Positions 4,701 to 6,931 of a stretch of DNA of 6,931 bases are shown here, piece by piece. How positions within the stretch are numbered: the stretch's first letter is position 1; each line of letters opens with the position of its first letter. This stretch comes from Chloroflexota bacterium (GTDB lineage: Bacteria > Chloroflexota > Limnocylindria > P2-11E). The stretch covers positions 1 to 6,931 of the forward strand of contig JANXXG010000244.1 of the NCBI GenBank assembly GCA_025350745.1, read 5' to 3'. The translations under genes and the position numbers were made by a program. The notes beneath the pieces are model-generated. The model did not search any database. It was given only the letters and a program-made list of their open reading frames with translations, and had not been told where the DNA came from.

Positions 4701-5264
4701 CAGGAGCAGCGCGGTCGCATCGGTCCAGCCGTACGCCACTTCATGCAGCACGAATCCGTCGAAGGGCGCTCTCTTCTCGGCGATGACGACGCCGCCGCGC
4801 CCTTCGTAGAACGCCCGCGAGCGCGGGTTGTCGAAGAGCGTCCAGATCACGATCGGCACGAGGCCGCGCTCCGCGAGCGCGCCGGCTGCCGCCTTGAGCA
4901 GCGCCCGCCCGATCCCCTGTCCGTGACGCTGGGGGTGGATGTAGAGCGCGTAGACCTCCCCCCTGTAGCCGGGCGGTCCCCCGCTTCGGGCGCGGCCGGC
5001 GGAGACGAAGCCGACGATCCGGCCGCCGATCTCGGCCACTCGGACGGCACGGGTCGGATCCATCGACTCGAACCCCCGCCGCCAGCCATCCTCCCACCGG
5101 GTCGGCGCGAGCTGATCGAGGAGCGCGTCGGGCACGAGCCCGCGATACGACGTGCGCCAGGTCTCCGCATGCAGACGCGACGCTTCGGCCGCGTCCTCGA
5201 CGACGCCGCTTCGGATCAGGACATCTGGTCCATCAGGCCCACCGGTCCCATCAGGGGTGGGCAT
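4695..5264 (-). CDS. GNAT-family N-acetyltransferase
   Basis: A 189-residue acetyl-CoA-dependent N-acetyltransferase of the Gcn5-related fold, one domain. Visible marks: VLIRSGVVEDAAEASRLH (15-32) as the first strand and helix; a W..SYRG.VP element (36-45) seen in many small GNATs; EVYALYIHPQRHGQGIGRALL (103-123), where Q-R-H-G-Q-G-I-G-R is the pyrophosphate-binding motif A; and N146 followed by SRAFYEGRGG (149-158) as motif B. The substrate cannot be predicted; small amines, amino acids or protein N-termini are all possible. The first 14 residues are Gly/Pro/Asp-rich and outside the domain. The ATG at 5264 overlaps the last 14 nt of the upstream peptidase gene, so translation is probably coupled and the two form an operon. 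Confidence 0.93.
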   Translation of the reverse strand: MPTPDGTGGPDGPDVLIRSGVVEDAAEASRLHAETWRTSYRGLVPDALLDQLAPTRWEDGWRRGFESMDPTRAVRVAEIGGRIVGFVSAGRARSGGPPGYRGEVYALYIHPQRHGQGIGRALLKAAAGALAERGLVPIVIWTLFDNPRSRAFYEGRGGVVIAEKRAPFDGFVLHEVAYGWTDATALLLD

Positions 5265-6931
5265 CGAACCAGTCGGCGATGCGTCGGGCGTGATCGATCC
5301 GGTTCCGGGGCTTGCCCCCGCGGGTGAGCTCGTGGGTGTCCTCCTGGTAGCGGACGAAGACGGCTTCCTTGCCGAGCACCTTCAGCGCGACGAAGAGCTG
5401 CTCCGCCTGCTCGATGGGGCACCGGTAGTCCTTCTCGGCGTGAAGAATGAGCAGCGGCGTGTCCACCCTCGTGATGTAGGTCAGGGGCGAGCGGTCCACG
5501 AGCTTGTGCGCGTCGCGCCACGGAGTGGCCTCCCCCATCTCGTATTCCCAGAAGTGCCAGCCGATGTCGCTCGTGCCGAACGCGCTCACGTTGTTGCTGA
5601 TGCTCCGTTGGGTGACCGCCGCCTTGAACCGGTCGGTGTGGCCGACGATCCAGTTGGTCATGAATCCGCCGTAGCTGCCGCCGGTCACGTAGAGGCGGTC
5701 GGCATCGACCCAGCCGAGACCAAGGGCGTGATCGACGCCGGCCATCAGGTCCACGTAGTCCTTCCCGCCCCAGTCACCCACGCATGCCCGAACGAACGTA
5801 TCGCCGTAGGCGTGGCTACCGCGGGGGTTGGTGTAGAGCACGGCATAGCCGCGGCCCGCGAGCACCTGGAACTCGTGGAAGAAGGAGTGGCCGTAGGCAC
5901 CATGCGGTCCGCCGTGGATCTCGAGGACCAGCGGCCACTGCCGTTGGGCGTCGAAGCCGCGCGGCTTGAGGATCCAGCCTTCGATGGTCCAGCCGTCGGC
6001 ACCGCTGAATTCGATGCGCTCGGGTGCCGCGATGTACCGCGCCTCGAGCAGCTCGCCGTTCAGCCGGGTGATCGTGCTCACCGGTCCCCCGGGCGATCCG
6101 GTCACGACCTCACCAGGCGAGGTCGCGGTGGCGAGGACCCCGGCGAAGCTGCGAACGGCACGATCGAGCGACGCGGAGACCAGCTGGTGCGCGCCACTCG
6201 TCTCCGCGCGGACGTCACCGCCAGCGGCCCGGACCGAATAGAGGTTCGCGGTGCCCTGGTCGGAGCCGATGAACAGGATCCGCGACGCGTCCGGCAGCCA
6301 GGTCGGTGCGAGCGCGGCCGGCTCGCCGCGGACGTCGCTCATCACCCGCGATCCGGTCGTTCGGTCCCACGAGCCCAGGACGTCGAGGCCGGAGCCGCCC
6401 GCGCGTGCGAAGCACCACACCCGCGTATTGCGCGCCCCCGCGCCGATCGCCTCGGCGGTGCCAAGGCACGCGATGGTCTGTCCGTCCGGCGACCACGACG
6501 CATTGGTGTACTGCCCGCGCCCGGTGGTGACGCACGTGGGCTCGCCGCCGGCGAGCGGCGCGATCCAAATGTCGCTCACGGTGTTGCGGTCTCGGTCGAG
6601 GCTCCGGTTCGACGTGAATGCGACGGTCGAGCCATCGGAAGAGACCGCTGGCTGGGTGTCGTCCCAATCACCATCGGTGAGCCGCCGCGGCGATCCCGGA
6701 GATCCCGGAGATCCCTGGAGCGGCACGAGCCAAAGATGCTTTCGGCGGAGATCGAGCAGGCCACCGTCGTCGGTCTTGTATCGGATGCGGTCGTACACCC
6801 GTGGGGCCCCTTCGATCCGATCGGTCGTAGCGTCCTTGACCGACACGATCACTGCGGAGCCGTCCGGCAGCCAGGCCAGATCCGCGCAGTCGTCCGCGAA
6901 TGTCGTGAGCTGTCGCGGTGCGTCGCCGGGC
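5251..6931 (-). CDS. S9-family prolyl oligopeptidase / acylaminoacyl peptidase (5' end missing)
   Basis: The visible 559 codons belong to a serine peptidase with an N-terminal beta-propeller and a C-terminal alpha/beta hydrolase domain. The frame stays open to the right edge and the extra residues (LTTFADDCADLAWLPDGSAV) fit a further propeller repeat, so the GTG at 6852 is not the start. Propeller signs are several WSPDG-type strands, such as PAVSSDGSTVAFTSNRS and ASWSPDGQTIACLG. In the hydrolase domain, EIHGGPHGAYG gives the oxyanion region; the nucleophile is Ser in GGSYGG (codon 5674-5676), the acid is Asp in HAEKDYRCP (5428-5430), and the base is His in EDTHEL (5332-5334), so the triad is complete. 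The tail HELTRGGKPRNRIDHARRIADWF is typical of acylaminoacyl peptidases (S9C). It probably trims short or N-acylated peptides; location cannot be judged without the N-terminus, and perhaps 50-120 residues are missing. Confidence 0.95.
   Translation of the reverse strand, partial: PGDAPRQLTTFADDCADLAWLPDGSAVIVSVKDATTDRIEGAPRVYDRIRYKTDDGGLLDLRRKHLWLVPLQGSPGSPGSPRRLTDGDWDDTQPAVSSDGSTVAFTSNRSLDRDRNTVSDIWIAPLAGGEPTCVTTGRGQYTNASWSPDGQTIACLGTAEAIGAGARNTRVWCFARAGGSGLDVLGSWDRTTGSRVMSDVRGEPAALAPTWLPDASRILFIGSDQGTANLYSVRAAGGDVRAETSGAHQLVSASLDRAVRSFAGVLATATSPGEVVTGSPGGPVSTITRLNGELLEARYIAAPERIEFSGADGWTIEGWILKPRGFDAQRQWPLVLEIHGGPHGAYGHSFFHEFQVLAGRGYAVLYTNPRGSHAYGDTFVRACVGDWGGKDYVDLMAGVDHALGLGWVDADRLYVTGGSYGGFMTNWIVGHTDRFKAAVTQRSISNNVSAFGTSDIGWHFWEYEMGEATPWRDAHKLVDRSPLTYITRVDTPLLILHAEKDYRCPIEQAEQLFVALKVLGKEAVFVRYQEDTHELTRGGKPRNRIDHARRIADWFDAHP
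6692..6718. repeat. Nine-bp tandem repeat coding for Gly-Ser-Pro
   Basis: GATCCCGGA occurs at 6692-6700 and 6701-6709, followed by a diverged third unit GATCCCTGG at 6710-6718. In the peptidase frame it encodes GSPGSPGSP in a loop between propeller strands, just before RRLTDGDWDDTQP. It keeps the frame, so changes in copy number would lengthen the loop without breaking the protein. Confidence 0.85.

Noticed and set aside
4052..4744. 230-residue minus-strand open frame
   Set aside because: It is antisense to the cytochrome-like gene and overlaps the small Cys-tail gene in another frame. Its sequence is Arg/Pro-rich with no recognisable motif.
6850..6852. GTG as the true start of the peptidase
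   Set aside because: The frame continues to the window edge with a propeller-like strand before it, so this is an internal valine.

Overview
This is a GC-rich (roughly two-thirds G+C by eye) bacterial chromosomal window with nine recognisable genes and almost no spacer DNA. High GC, a UbiE/MenG-type quinone methyltransferase, several start codons with no Shine-Dalgarno sequence, and an unusual small CCGxxGEPGC peptide together suggest a Chloroflexota- or Actinomycetota-like lineage, probably an environmental genome. That placement is inference. I see no mobile element, CRISPR array, rRNA or tRNA.

Layout. (1) Positions 1-1990, minus strand: a MenG/UbiE methyltransferase is followed 15 nt later by an acyl-CoA dehydrogenase, then by the first 25 codons of an unidentified gene that runs off the left edge behind a strong Shine-Dalgarno site. 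(2) About 1973-3554, plus strand: a PIG-L/LmbE deacetylase is followed 4 nt later by an eight-helix membrane protein of unknown function. This pair diverges from menG with essentially no spacer, so the promoters must overlap the gene starts. (3) 3551-4272, minus strand: a 53-residue cysteine-ended peptide, then a four-helix DUF2231-like membrane protein whose stop codon shares one CTAG with the stop of the plus-strand membrane gene. (4) 4289-4690, plus strand: a 133-residue protein that resembles a c-type cytochrome-like helical family but has lost both haem-attachment cysteines. Its start lies 16 bp from the start of the small peptide gene. (5) 4695-6931, minus strand: an S9-family prolyl oligopeptidase/acylaminoacyl peptidase, cut by the right edge, with a GNAT acetyltransferase overlapping its 3' end.

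How the genes may work together. Menaquinone methylation and acyl-CoA oxidation (electrons via ETF to quinone) are plausibly linked. The peptidase and GNAT form a small operon. The 3.5-4.7 kb block (DUF2231-like membrane protein, Cys-tail peptide, haem-less cytochrome-like protein) is the least described part. All three are small proteins related by look to redox or membrane proteins, arranged around one very short divergent start region. It is the best candidate here for something undescribed, though nothing in the sequence proves that they cooperate.
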